A DNA stretch of 64,000 bases from positions 62,001 through 126,000 of the forward strand of contig NZ_VUNC01000006.1 of NCBI RefSeq assembly GCF_009695875.1, read 5' to 3'. Shown piece after piece: positions 44,715 through 52,842 of the stretch. A program made the position numbers and the translations under genes. A model generated the notes under the pieces. The model saw only the letters and a program-made list of their open reading frames with translations. It was not told the DNA's origin and ran no database searches. How positions within the stretch are numbered: the first letter of the stretch is position 1; every line of letters starts with the position of its first letter. The stretch comes from Olsenella porci. GTDB taxonomy: Bacteria; Actinomycetota; Coriobacteriia; Coriobacteriales; Atopobiaceae.

Positions 44715-45844
44715 GCGAAGAGAAGAGCCAGGTCGTGAGGCAGTGGGTGTCCATGCCCGGCGGCTCGTGCGACGTGCGCATTGGGGCCGGCCTCGTGGAG
44801 GGGCTGGGGTCGCTCCTCCGCTCTGCGGTCGGGACCCCGCATGCCTGCGCGCTCGTGACCGCGGAGGGGGGAGACGCCCGCCTTGAGGAGAGGCTCAGAA
44901 GGCAGCTCACCGACGGGGGCTTCGCCGTGAGTCAGATCCACGTGCCCTCCGGGCGTGGCGCGCGCGACTGGGATGCCCTTGGATCTCTCCTCAAGAGCCT
45001 TGGCGAGGCTGGGGTTACCTGCGACGACCTGTTGCTGGTCGCTGGTGATGTCGACATGCTCTCGCTGGGGAGCTCGGCAGCCTCCTGCTGGTGCGGGGGA
45101 GTGCCGTTGGCGGGGCTTCCCCTTGACCTCGACGCGATGGTCGAGTCCCCCTGCTCCCCGCGGTCCATTGCCGTGGGCGGGAGGGATCGCATGGTCTCGC
45201 TCAGGCCGAGCATGCGCTACCTGCTGTGCGACCCGGAGGAGATGGACCTCGACCTGGGATCCGAGCCTTCCCTGCTCGCCCGTGCGATCTTCGCCGCCTC
45301 GGCGGTCGCCGAGTCTGACAAGGCGTTTGAGGAGCTGTGGGACGGTACGCCGCAGTACATGGGCGGCGGTGAGGGCGCTGGTGACGCGATTCTCGCCCAG
45401 GCGCTGGCGTCGCTCAAGACGCGTGGATACATGGTGTCGTCGACCTCGTTGGCAACGCGTCAGTCATCGACCTATGCCTTCGACTTCGCATGGGCGATGT
45501 CCGCGGAGCTGCCCGACGTCCCGCTCTCCACGCTCGTGGCGGAGGGCATGCGCTTTGCCGGTCGCCTCTCGGTGGCACAGGAGAAGATCTCGGTCGACGA
45601 CATGCTTGCCCAGGATGAGCTCCTGGAGCGCCTGGGGCTCCCGTACCTCTCCTGCAGGATGGAGCCGGCGCGCATGGTGGAGGCGCTGAGAAGGGAGCGG
45701 TTCCAGAGGAGCGGCAGGTTCCTCCTCGCCATCCCCCAGAAGCTGGGGCGCGTGAGGCTGTCGTCGGTCGACGACGACCTGCTGCTGGAGCACGTCACCG
45801 CCTGGTGCCAGACGCACGCGCCGCAGGAGGGCGCCGAAGCCTGA
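44711..45844 (+). CDS. Degenerate 3-dehydroquinate synthase homologue
   Basis: A 377-residue intact reading frame that aligns by eye along its whole length with AroB but has lost its active site. The NAD-binding GGGVVGDLxGF is GDVDMLSLGSSAA, PTTLLxxVDSSVGGK is PLDLDAMVESPCSPRS, the AEVIKYG metal Glu and Lys are replaced in ARAIFAAS, and the metal histidines of GHTFGHA and LHGEA are missing (STYAFDFA, LSTLVAEGM). So it probably cannot make dehydroquinate. The frame is open and coupled to aroK, arguing for a retained non-enzymatic role or recent decay. Homology assignment is by visual alignment. Confidence 0.65.
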   Translation: MSEEKSQVVRQWVSMPGGSCDVRIGAGLVEGLGSLLRSAVGTPHACALVTAEGGDARLEERLRRQLTDGGFAVSQIHVPSGRGARDWDALGSLLKSLGEAGVTCDDLLLVAGDVDMLSLGSSAASCWCGGVPLAGLPLDLDAMVESPCSPRSIAVGGRDRMVSLRPSMRYLLCDPEEMDLDLGSEPSLLARAIFAASAVAESDKAFEELWDGTPQYMGGGEGAGDAILAQALASLKTRGYMVSSTSLATRQSSTYAFDFAWAMSAELPDVPLSTLVAEGMRFAGRLSVAQEKISVDDMLAQDELLERLGLPYLSCRMEPARMVEALRRERFQRSGRFLLAIPQKLGRVRLSSVDDDLLLEHVTAWCQTHAPQEGAEA

Positions 45845-45890
45845 GGCCACCGGCAACGGAATTATTGGTAACACGTCATTGGGAGGAACT

Positions 45891-47015
45891 ATGGCAGAAG
45901 CACAGGCATGCGCGGGCAGAGTCGCCCGCTTCCGCGATCTCATGGCCCGCATGGGTTACGACGCGGCCATCGTGAGGAACAACGCGGACCTGAGGTGGCT
46001 CACGGGGTCTGCGAGGACTTTCGACGACGAGGTGGCACATACGGCGTTCGTCACGGCGGATGGCCTCTGGCTGCACACCGATTCTCGCTATTACGGAATC
46101 TTCCTCGATCGCATGGGGAGTGATACGCCCTGGCAGATCGACGAGGACGTGATTGACCCCGCCCAGTGGGCGGCGGATCACACCCGCGACTCCCGCTCCA
46201 GGGTCGTCGCAGTCGAGGACACCTGTGACCTCGCGTTCTTTGACGCCTTTGGGGCTGCGTGCCGTGCCGACGGCGTCGAGTGCCTGACCCCTCGCATGCA
46301 CGGGTTCATTGCCGACCTCCGCATGGTCAAGGACGACGAGGAGCTCTCGCTGCTCCAGAGGGCGCAGGACATCACCGACGACGCGTTCCGCCACATCGTC
46401 GAGTACATCAAGCCCGGTCTCACCGAGCAGGAGGTGCGCGCGGAGCTGGACAACTACATGCTCACGCACGGGGCGGACAACGTCTCGTTCGAGACGATCA
46501 TCGCCGCCGGCCCCAACGGCGCCAACCCGCATGCTCGCCCAAGTGAGTACGTGCTGCGCGAGGGCGACATGGTCGTGATGGACTACGGCGCCCTGTACCA
46601 CGACTACCACGCCGACATGACCCGCACGGTGTGCGTGGGCAAGGCGGGGGAGGAGCAGCGCCGCGTCTACGACGTCGTGCGCAGGACCAACGAGGAGTGC
46701 CAGGCTGCCGCGCACGGTGGCGTCAACGGCCTCGACATGCAGAACCTCGCGGTCAAGATCATCTCCGACGCCGGGTATGGCGAGTACTTCGGCCACGGGC
46801 TGGGGCATGGCGTGGGACTCCAGATCCACGAGAACCCCGGCTTCAGCAGGCACTACGACCGCGTGGTCCCTTCTGGCTCCATCGTCACCATCGAGCCGGG
46901 CATCTATCTTCCCGGCAAGTTTGGCGTGCGTGTCGAGGACTGCGGCGTGGTGGCGGATGACGGTTACCATCCCTTCTCCAAGATCCCGCATGACCTGGTC
47001 GAGATTCCCTGCTAG
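45891..47015 (+). CDS. pepP: Xaa-Pro aminopeptidase (M24B)
   Basis: The 374-residue protein has an N-terminal creatinase-like domain (MGYDAAIVRNNADLRWLTG) and a pita-bread M24 catalytic domain. Its metal ligands are the two Asp in MDYGALYHDYHADMTRT, His in GHGLGHGVGLQIHE, and Glu in TIEPGIYLPG and RVEDCGVV. It removes N-terminal residues before proline. The ATG is preceded by GGGAGGA. It ends the operon: a strong terminator follows 43 bp later. Confidence 0.93.
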   Translation: MAEAQACAGRVARFRDLMARMGYDAAIVRNNADLRWLTGSARTFDDEVAHTAFVTADGLWLHTDSRYYGIFLDRMGSDTPWQIDEDVIDPAQWAADHTRDSRSRVVAVEDTCDLAFFDAFGAACRADGVECLTPRMHGFIADLRMVKDDEELSLLQRAQDITDDAFRHIVEYIKPGLTEQEVRAELDNYMLTHGADNVSFETIIAAGPNGANPHARPSEYVLREGDMVVMDYGALYHDYHADMTRTVCVGKAGEEQRRVYDVVRRTNEECQAAAHGGVNGLDMQNLAVKIISDAGYGEYFGHGLGHGVGLQIHENPGFSRHYDRVVPSGSIVTIEPGIYLPGKFGVRVEDCGVVADDGYHPFSKIPHDLVEIPC

Positions 47016-47058
47016 CCGGAGGCTGGCGCGTCTCTCCCCTCAATCGGTCGCTAAACGA

Positions 47059-47090
47059 GGCCTCCGTCACTGTCAAGTGTCGGGGGCCTT
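47059..47090 (+). terminator. Intrinsic terminator after pepP
   Basis: GGCCTCCGTCACT and AGTGTCGGGGGCC pair in a 13-bp stem (one G-T, one mismatch) around a GTCA loop, followed by TTTCC. It separates the pepP operon from the PTS operon leader. Confidence 0.8.
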
Positions 47091-47150
47091 TCCGTCCGTC
47101 GGGAGTGGGATGAAATGCCGAAGGCAAGAGCGTATGACGTGCAAGATGCG

Positions 47151-47403
47151 CTTGACACTGCGTGAGGGTCAAGCCAATGAGTGGGGGGAGAGATACCGCT
47201 TACGGTTAAAACGCGACCGTTCAAACCGAAAGCTCCCACATGTTTGAACAATTTTACGCGCGTTCGCCCAAATCCTGAAAACGCTCGCTATACTAGCTTT
47301 TGTGGATGAAAGGTGAAGGACTTGTTCAAGTACTGTGAATGAGTCTGATGCCTCCTCTGCGTGTCCTAACGGTGCAAGGGAAGCAAAGTAAGGAGGAAGT
47401 TGG
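47151..47403 (+). promoter_or_regulatory. Promoter and leader of the mannose-type PTS operon
   Basis: This AT-rich 250-bp leader contains TATACT (47289-47294), a good -10 hexamer with no clear -35, suggesting an activated promoter. Three inverted repeats look like operators: CTTGAC-N11-GTCAAG (47151-47173), CGGTTaaAACG-cgac-CGTTcaAACCG (47203-47228, 9 of 11 positions symmetric) and ACTTG-TT-CAAGT (47320-47331, downstream of the -10). The ribosome site AAGGAGGAAG ends 5 bp before manX. No sigma-54 site of the LevR/ManR type was found. Which regulator binds is unknown. Confidence 0.55.
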
Positions 47404-48390
47404 ATGGTCGGTATTGTTCTAGCCAGCCACGGCAAGTTCGCCGAGGGCATCAAGGAGTCGGGCAGTATGATCTTCGGCCCCCAGGAAGATGTGGCTGCCG
47501 TCGTTCTGACGCCCGACATGGGTCCCGACGACATGCACCAGAAGCTGCTTGACGCGATCTCCACCTTCAACGACCAGGAGCATGTGCTGTTCCTGGTCGA
47601 CCTGTGGGGAGGGACGCCCTTCAACCAGGTTTCCCGTCTCATCAGCGAGGAGGGGCATGAGGACTGGGTTGCCATAACCGGTCTCAACCTGCCCATGCTC
47701 GTTTCCGCGTACGGTTCCCGCATGGGCGCCGAAACCGCGGTCGATGTGATGAAGGAGATCTATCCCGAGGCGAGGGACGGAATCAAGGTCAAGCCCGAGG
47801 AGCTTCAGCCTGCCAGTGCAGCGGCTCCCGCAGCCCCCGCTCCCGCAGCAGCGGCCGTCAGCGCCATTCCCGAGGGCACGGTTCTCGGCGACGGTCACAT
47901 CCACTACGCGTACGTTCGCATCGATACCCGCCTGCTTCACGGTCAGGTTGCCACGGCATGGACCAAGCAGGTCCAGCCCGACCGAATCCTGGTTGTCTCG
48001 GACGCCGTCTCGCACGACGACCTCCGCAAGAACATGATCATCCAAGCGGCCCCTCCCGGAGTCCACGTCCACGTCATCCCCATCTCAAAGCTCATCGAGG
48101 TCGACAAGGACCCGCGCTTTGGTGCCACCAAGGCGATGGTGCTCTTCGAGACGCCGCAGGACCTGCTGCGTGCCGAGGAGGGCGGCGTCAAGTTCCCCGA
48201 GGTGTGCATCGGCTCCATGGCCGCTACCGCGGAGAAGACTGTCATCAACCAGGCGATAGCCTGCGACGAAGACGACGTCAAGACGCTGAAGGCGATTCGC
48301 GACAACGGGACGCACTTCTACGTCCAAAAGGTCCCCTCTGATCACGTTGATGACATCTGGGCTCTTCTCAAAGAGAAGAACATGGCCTAA
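47404..48390 (+). CDS. manX: Mannose-family PTS EIIAB component
   Basis: A 328-residue fused IIA-IIB protein. The IIA domain (1-130) has the phosphorylated His9 in VLASHGKF and DLWGGTPFN. An Ala/Pro linker (about 137-153) joins it to IIB (165-328), with the phosphorylated H179 in RIDTRLLHGQVATAW. It passes phosphate from HPr to the incoming sugar, most likely mannose, glucose or glucosamine. It is the first gene of the operon and has the strongest ribosome site (AAGGAGG). Confidence 0.94.
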   Translation: MVGIVLASHGKFAEGIKESGSMIFGPQEDVAAVVLTPDMGPDDMHQKLLDAISTFNDQEHVLFLVDLWGGTPFNQVSRLISEEGHEDWVAITGLNLPMLVSAYGSRMGAETAVDVMKEIYPEARDGIKVKPEELQPASAAAPAAPAPAAAAVSAIPEGTVLGDGHIHYAYVRIDTRLLHGQVATAWTKQVQPDRILVVSDAVSHDDLRKNMIIQAAPPGVHVHVIPISKLIEVDKDPRFGATKAMVLFETPQDLLRAEEGGVKFPEVCIGSMAATAEKTVINQAIACDEDDVKTLKAIRDNGTHFYVQKVPSDHVDDIWALLKEKNMA

Positions 48391-48419
48391 GGGCCCCGAT
48401 AGGGAGAAGGAGGAAGTTC

Positions 48420-49235
48420 ATGAATCCTATTTCGACCGTGCTTGTCGTCATAGTGGCATTCCTGGCAGGTATGGAAGGCATCCTGGACGAGTGGGAGTTC
48501 CACCAGCCGATCGTTGCCTGCACGCTGATCGGGCTCGTTTGCGGGCACCCCACCGAGGGCATCATCCTGGGTGGCAGCCTGCAGCTCATGGCACTGGGCT
48601 GGGCCAACATCGGCGCAGCCGTCGCGCCCGACGCGGCGCTCGCCTCCGTCGCCTCCGGCATCATCCTGATGCTGGCGCTTAACGGCGGAACCACCGACGT
48701 CACCGGTGCCATCAACACGGCAATCGGCGCCGCAACCGCGCTGTCCGTCGCAGGCCTGTTCCTCACCATGATCTGCCGTACGCTCGCCATCCCCATCGTC
48801 CATGCAATGGACGCCGCGGCGGAGAAGGCCGACTTCGGGGCCATCGATCGACTCCAGATCGGTGCCATCTGCATGCAGGGTGCACGTATCGCCATTCCCG
48901 CCGCCGCCCTGTGCTTCATTCCCGCGGCTGCTGTCACCTCGGTCCTGAACGCGATGCCCGCCTGGCTCTCCGGCGGCATGACCGTCGGCGGCGGCATGGT
49001 CGCCGCAGTCGGCTACGCCATGGTCATCAACATGATGGCCACAAAGGAGACCTGGCCGTTCTTCGTCCTCGGCTTCGTCCTGGCAACCCTGAGCGAGCTC
49101 ACGCTCATCGCCCTTGGCCTCATCGGTGGCTGCCTGGCCATCCTCTACCTTGGCCTCAAGGATCTTGCCAAGGAGGGTGCCGGAGCCGCTGGCTCTGGCG
49201 ATCCCCTCGGTGACATCCTGGACGACTACGAGTAG
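48420..49235 (+). CDS. manY: Mannose-family PTS EIIC component
   Basis: The 271-residue protein has about seven to eight membrane helices and typical ManY text: FLAGMEGILDEWEFHQPIVAC, GHPTEGIILGGSLQLMALGW (shortened) and a charged DDYE end. With EIID it forms the sugar channel in the membrane. AAGGAGGAAG lies before the ATG, 29 bp after manX. Confidence 0.94.
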   Translation: MNPISTVLVVIVAFLAGMEGILDEWEFHQPIVACTLIGLVCGHPTEGIILGGSLQLMALGWANIGAAVAPDAALASVASGIILMLALNGGTTDVTGAINTAIGAATALSVAGLFLTMICRTLAIPIVHAMDAAAEKADFGAIDRLQIGAICMQGARIAIPAAALCFIPAAAVTSVLNAMPAWLSGGMTVGGGMVAAVGYAMVINMMATKETWPFFVLGFVLATLSELTLIALGLIGGCLAILYLGLKDLAKEGAGAAGSGDPLGDILDDYE

Positions 49236-49253
49236 GAAGGGGAGTGAATAGAC

Positions 49254-50198
49254 ATGGCAGAAGACATCAAGAACGCTGAGGCCCAGACCAACGGCATCCA
49301 CCTGACCGTCGCTGACCGTCGTGCCGTCTGCAACCGTCACCAGTACCTGCAGGGCTCGTGGAACTACGAGCGTATGCAGAACGGCGGCTGGTGCTACGCA
49401 ATGATCCCGGCCATCAAGAAGCTCTATCCCAATAAGGAGGACCAGGCAGCTGCGCTCAAGCGTCACCTGGAGTTCTACAACACCCATCCGTACGTCTCCG
49501 CACCGGTCATGGGCGTTGTCCTCGCGATGGAGGAGGAGCGCGCAAACGGTGCGCCCATCGACGACCAGGCGATCCAGGGCGTCAAGGTCGGCATGATGGG
49601 CCCTCTCGCCGGCGTCGGCGATCCTGTGTTCTGGTACACGGTTCGACCGATCCTCGGCGCCCTCGGTGCGTCACTCGCCCTCAGCGGTAGCATCGTCGGC
49701 CCGCTCCTGTTCTTCATCGCCTGGAACATCATCCGTATTGCCTTCCTGTGGTACTCGCAGGAGTTCGGCTACAAGGTCGGAACGGACATCTCCAAGGACC
49801 TCTCCGGAGGCCTGCTCGGCAGGGTGACCGAGGGCGCTTCCATCCTCGGCATGTTCATCATCGGCGCGCTGGTCCAGCGTTGGGTCTCCATCAGCTTCAC
49901 CCCGGTGGTCTCCTCGGTCAAGCTCGACTCCGCCGCCTACATCCACTGGGACAAGCTCCCCGCTGGCTACAAGGGCGTCCAGTCCGCGTTTGACCAGTAC
50001 TTCAATCAGGGGCTCGCTCTGAGCAACACCAAGGTCACCACCCTTCAGCAAAACCTCGACTCCCTCATCCCGGGTCTCGCGGCTGTTGGCCTGACCCTGC
50101 TCATCTGCCACCTGCTCAAGAAGAAGGTCTCGCCGATTGCCATCATCCTTGGCCTCTTCGCCATCGGCATCATCGGCCGTCTCCTCAACTTCATGTAA
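49254..50198 (+). CDS. manZ: Mannose-family PTS EIID component
   Basis: A 314-residue protein. The soluble N-terminal part (QYLQGSWNYERMQNGGWCYAM, shortened as SWNYERMQNGG, and HPYVSAPVMGVVLAMEE) is diagnostic of EIID, followed by a membrane part with GPLAGVGDPVFWYTVRPIL and C-terminal helices. It completes the permease with manY, 18 bp upstream. Confidence 0.94.
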   Translation: MAEDIKNAEAQTNGIHLTVADRRAVCNRHQYLQGSWNYERMQNGGWCYAMIPAIKKLYPNKEDQAAALKRHLEFYNTHPYVSAPVMGVVLAMEEERANGAPIDDQAIQGVKVGMMGPLAGVGDPVFWYTVRPILGALGASLALSGSIVGPLLFFIAWNIIRIAFLWYSQEFGYKVGTDISKDLSGGLLGRVTEGASILGMFIIGALVQRWVSISFTPVVSSVKLDSAAYIHWDKLPAGYKGVQSAFDQYFNQGLALSNTKVTTLQQNLDSLIPGLAAVGLTLLICHLLKKKVSPIAIILGLFAIGIIGRLLNFM

Positions 50199-50324
50199 AG
50201 ACGGTATCGCAGCCCCTCTTGCAGGGCTGGACCCAGGGGGTCGCACCCGTTACGCTAATCTGGTCGCAAGGCCTGGCGGCGTGGGGTGCGGCCCCCTCCG
50301 CATGACCGCAAAGGGAGAAATGCC

Positions 50325-50726
50325 ATGGTCCAATCCATGAACCACGTCGTGGACCTCACCATCAAGGCGACGTCATTAATGGGGCTCACCTCCGTGGGCA
50401 ATATGATGGTCGGCGACTGCGCCCTCGAGTACTACAACGAGAGCAACCCCAACGACTTCATCCAGATCCCGTGGGGCGAGATCGACCACATCGCGGCCGA
50501 GGTCCTCTTCAACCGAAGGATCGCCCGCTTCGCTGTCTTCACCAAGAGGAACGGCACCTACAAGTTCTCGACGCGTGACAACATCAAGACCCTCCGTGCC
50601 GTGAGGGAGCACTTCCCCGAGGAGAAGATGCTGCGCTCCCCCAACGCGATAGAAGTGATGAAGAGGGGGATTCTCTCCATTCCCAAGGCGGTCTCGGGCC
50701 ATCGCGCTCACGGCGGGGGAGAGTAG
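50325..50726 (+). CDS. DUF956 protein, ManO-like regulator or partner of the mannose PTS
   Basis: The 133-residue protein matches DUF956 (VVDLTIKATSLMGLTSVGNMM start, QIPWGEIDHIAAEVLF, RFAVFTKRNGTYKFS). These proteins are encoded directly after manXYZ operons in lactobacilli and relatives, and some are named ManO; the biochemical role is not settled. The ATG is taken at 50325 behind AAGGGAGAAA. The 126-bp gap after manZ contains AGCCC/GGGCT arms near 50211-50226 that could attenuate transcription before this gene. Confidence 0.85.
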   Translation: MVQSMNHVVDLTIKATSLMGLTSVGNMMVGDCALEYYNESNPNDFIQIPWGEIDHIAAEVLFNRRIARFAVFTKRNGTYKFSTRDNIKTLRAVREHFPEEKMLRSPNAIEVMKRGILSIPKAVSGHRAHGGGE

Positions 50727-50792
50727 CCGCCCCCTGGCTGTTGCCTTCGTGAAGTGGTATGGCGGCCCCTCGCAATGAGCTGCTCGCGCGCC

Positions 50793-50798
50793 TATAAT
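50793..50798 (+). promoter_or_regulatory. -10 element of the efp promoter
   Basis: TATAAT, a perfect -10 consensus, lies 66 bp before the efp start codon. The best -35 is TCGCAA at 50770-50775 (17-bp spacer), a weak match. A GC-rich hairpin sequence (CGGCACGCGCCGCG) occurs in the leader at about 50825-50840. Confidence 0.55.
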
Positions 50799-50863
50799 AC
50801 GCAAGGTTCTACGTCTTTATGTCCGCGGCACGCGCCGCGTGGCGCGTGAGAGGAGAGTTCGAA

Positions 50864-51427
50864 GTGGCAACGATCAGCACCGCCGATTTCAAGAACGGCA
50901 TGGGCCTCAAGATCAACGGCAAGTACTACACCATCGTGGAGTTCCAGCACGTCAAGCCCGGCAAGGGCGGTGCCTTCGTGCGCTTCAAGATCAAGGACCT
51001 CAAGAGCGGCCGCACCATCGACCAGACCTGCAACGCCGGCACCAAGTTCGAGAACGTGCAGCTCATTACGCGCGAGATGCAGTACCTCTACAACGATGGC
51101 GCCGCGTACTACTTCATGGACAACGATACCTACGAGCAGATTCCCGTCTCTCCCGACTTCATTGGCGACAACGCCAAGTGGCTCAAGGAGAACGACAACT
51201 GCAACCTCCTGTATGCCGACGACGAGCTGCTGGGCGTGAACCCGCCCATGTTCATCGAGGTCGAGATCACCAAGACCGACCCCGGCTTCAAGGGCGACAC
51301 CGTCCAGGGAGGCACCAAGCCCGCCGAGATCGAGACCGGCGCCACCATCCAGGTTCCCATGTATCTCAACCAGGGCGAGGTCATCAAGGTCGACACCCGC
51401 GACGGAAAGTTCGTCTCCCGCGTCTAG
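50864..51427 (+). CDS. efp: Elongation factor P
   Basis: The 187-residue protein relieves ribosome stalling at polyproline stretches. The three-domain EF-P layout is clear, and the domain I loop tip reads HVKPGKGGAF with K34 at the position that is modified in some bacteria; whether it is modified here is unknown. The C-terminus ends IKVDTRDGKFVSR. The GTG start at 50864 has AGAGGAGAG upstream. It is followed by an intrinsic terminator. Confidence 0.96.
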   Translation: MATISTADFKNGMGLKINGKYYTIVEFQHVKPGKGGAFVRFKIKDLKSGRTIDQTCNAGTKFENVQLITREMQYLYNDGAAYYFMDNDTYEQIPVSPDFIGDNAKWLKENDNCNLLYADDELLGVNPPMFIEVEITKTDPGFKGDTVQGGTKPAEIETGATIQVPMYLNQGEVIKVDTRDGKFVSRV

Positions 51428-51450
51428 GCGCATCCACAGCATGTCAGGGG

Positions 51451-51489
51451 AGCCCGAGCGGCAGACGCCGCCGGGCTTCCGTCGTTTTT
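51451..51489 (+). terminator. Intrinsic terminator after efp
   Basis: AGCCCGaGCGGC and GCCGCCGGGCT form an 11-bp stem with a bulged A and an AGAC loop, followed within 8 bases by TTTTT. This is the most canonical Rho-independent terminator in the window. Confidence 0.85.
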
Positions 51490-51582
51490 CGGGAGGCGGA
51501 CCGAGACGCCGGTTACGTCTATACTTGAGTAGAAAATGCCGAGCAGCGAAGCGCGTCTCGTCCGTCTCGAAAGGAAACCGCA

Positions 51583-51945
51583 ATGGCAGAACCCGAACTC
51601 TTCATCTCTGGCATCGGAATATCCAAGAGCGTCGTCTCGGCCATCGTCTCCGCCGCGGCGGAGAAGGTCGAGGGCGTTGCCCACGTGGGCGGCAACGACA
51701 TCGCATCCAACCTCGTCTCGGTCTTCACCCGCCGCTCCGTCTCGTCTGACGCCGCCGTGGAGTCCCGCGTGGAGGACGGGCAGCTCAAGGTGACCGTCCA
51801 CCTGGCGGTCTTCTACGGCTACCCCTTCACTCAGCTTGCCGCCTCGGTTCGCGAGGCCGTTGCCTCTGCCATCAACGAGCAGGTGGGCGTCGACGTCGCA
51901 GCCGTGGACGTATGCATCGACAGCCTCGTCTTCCCCAAGGAGTAG
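51583..51945 (+). CDS. Asp23/Gls24-family envelope stress protein
   Basis: A 120-residue Asp23 protein: ISGIGISKSVVSAIVSAAAEKVEGV (shortened) at the start, the VESRVEDGQLKVTVHLAVFYGYP core and VREAVASAINEQVGVDVAAV end match the family. Members bind the membrane through partner proteins and respond to envelope stress. It has AAAGGAAA before the ATG, TATACT at 51520-51525 as a likely -10, and is followed after 5 bp by nusB. Confidence 0.9.
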   Translation: MAEPELFISGIGISKSVVSAIVSAAAEKVEGVAHVGGNDIASNLVSVFTRRSVSSDAAVESRVEDGQLKVTVHLAVFYGYPFTQLAASVREAVASAINEQVGVDVAAVDVCIDSLVFPKE

Positions 51946-51950
51946 TCCTC

Positions 51951-52574
51951 TTGTCTCAGCACACTCACTTTGGCCCTCGCACCAACGCCCGCAGCCAGGC
52001 GCTGCAACTCCTCTTTCAGGCCGAGGCAACCGACCGCACCGTCGACCAGGTCCTTGAGGGCGGGGAGTACAGCCTCAGCGACGGTCCGCTCGACCCGTTT
52101 GGCGAGAGGCTCGCACGCGGTGCGGACGGCATGAGGGACGAGCTCGACGCGATCATCGACACCACGTCGACCAACTGGAGCCTCCGTCGCATGCCTGCGG
52201 TCGACCGCAATCTGCTTAGGGTCGCGCTCTACGAGATGCTCGAGGTCGACGAGGTCGCCGTTGCCGTGACCATCGACGAGTCGGTGGAGCTTGCGAAGGC
52301 GTATGGCACCGACGAGTCCTCCCGCTTCGTCAATGGCCTGCTTGGCAGGGTCGCGAGCAACATCGAGGCCGGCAACGACGTCGTCGCCGATGCCGTCGCG
52401 GAGGAGGAACGCCGTCATCCCGCGAACCAGGTGGATCAGACCGATGACGGGTTCGAGGAGTACCAGGCAGGCTCGTGGGACGACGTCCCCCAGAGGGACG
52501 AGCCCTCTCCGGATGAGGACGTGGCTCCCGAAGGCGACGCAGGGGCCGACGACGCCCAGGCGGGTCTGGAGTAG
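51951..52574 (+). CDS. nusB: Transcription antitermination factor NusB
   Basis: A 207-residue protein. Residues ~10-140 are the helical NusB fold (RSQALQLLFQAE, MPAVDRNLLRVALYEML, VAVTIDESVELAKAYGTDES, SSRFVNGLLGRV), which binds boxA RNA with NusE during rRNA transcription. An acidic, disordered C-terminal extension of ~65 residues is unusual for NusB (normally 130-150 residues). The TTG start has AAGGAG upstream, formed within the end of the Asp23 gene. Confidence 0.93.
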   Translation: MSQHTHFGPRTNARSQALQLLFQAEATDRTVDQVLEGGEYSLSDGPLDPFGERLARGADGMRDELDAIIDTTSTNWSLRRMPAVDRNLLRVALYEMLEVDEVAVAVTIDESVELAKAYGTDESSRFVNGLLGRVASNIEAGNDVVADAVAEEERRHPANQVDQTDDGFEEYQAGSWDDVPQRDEPSPDEDVAPEGDAGADDAQAGLE

Positions 52575-52577
52575 TCC

Positions 52578-52841
52578 GTGGCAAAGCCAGACACCTCTGC
52601 CTACAAGACCTTTGACCAGATCACGGGGCGCCTGGACCAGATCGTGGACCAGGTGCGCGACAAGGACACGTCGCTCGAGCGCTCGCTCGATCTCTTCGAC
52701 GAGGCCATAGCGTTGGGTTCCAAGGCAGTCGACCTCGTCGACTCCACCGACTTCTCCGCGGAGGAGAGGGACAAGCTTCGCGAGGTCTCGGGCAAGTCCT
52801 CTGGCAAGGGGGACTCTGCCCAGGCGGGCGAGGGGGCCTAG
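52578..52841 (+). CDS. xseB: Exodeoxyribonuclease VII small subunit
   Basis: An 87-residue protein with the XseB helical hairpin: FDQITGRLDQIVDQVRDKDTSLERSLDLFDEAIALG (shortened to its ends). XseB coats XseA to form exonuclease VII. The usual partner gene xseA is not adjacent. The GTG start is 3 bp after nusB, and tlyA follows after 1 bp. Confidence 0.85.
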   Translation: MAKPDTSAYKTFDQITGRLDQIVDQVRDKDTSLERSLDLFDEAIALGSKAVDLVDSTDFSAEERDKLREVSGKSSGKGDSAQAGEGA

Positions 52842-52842
52842 C

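Noticed and set aside
47016-47403. Sigma-54 (LevR/ManR type) promoter for the PTS operon
   Set aside because: No TGGCAC-N5-TTGC type element is present, and a sigma-70-type -10 is.
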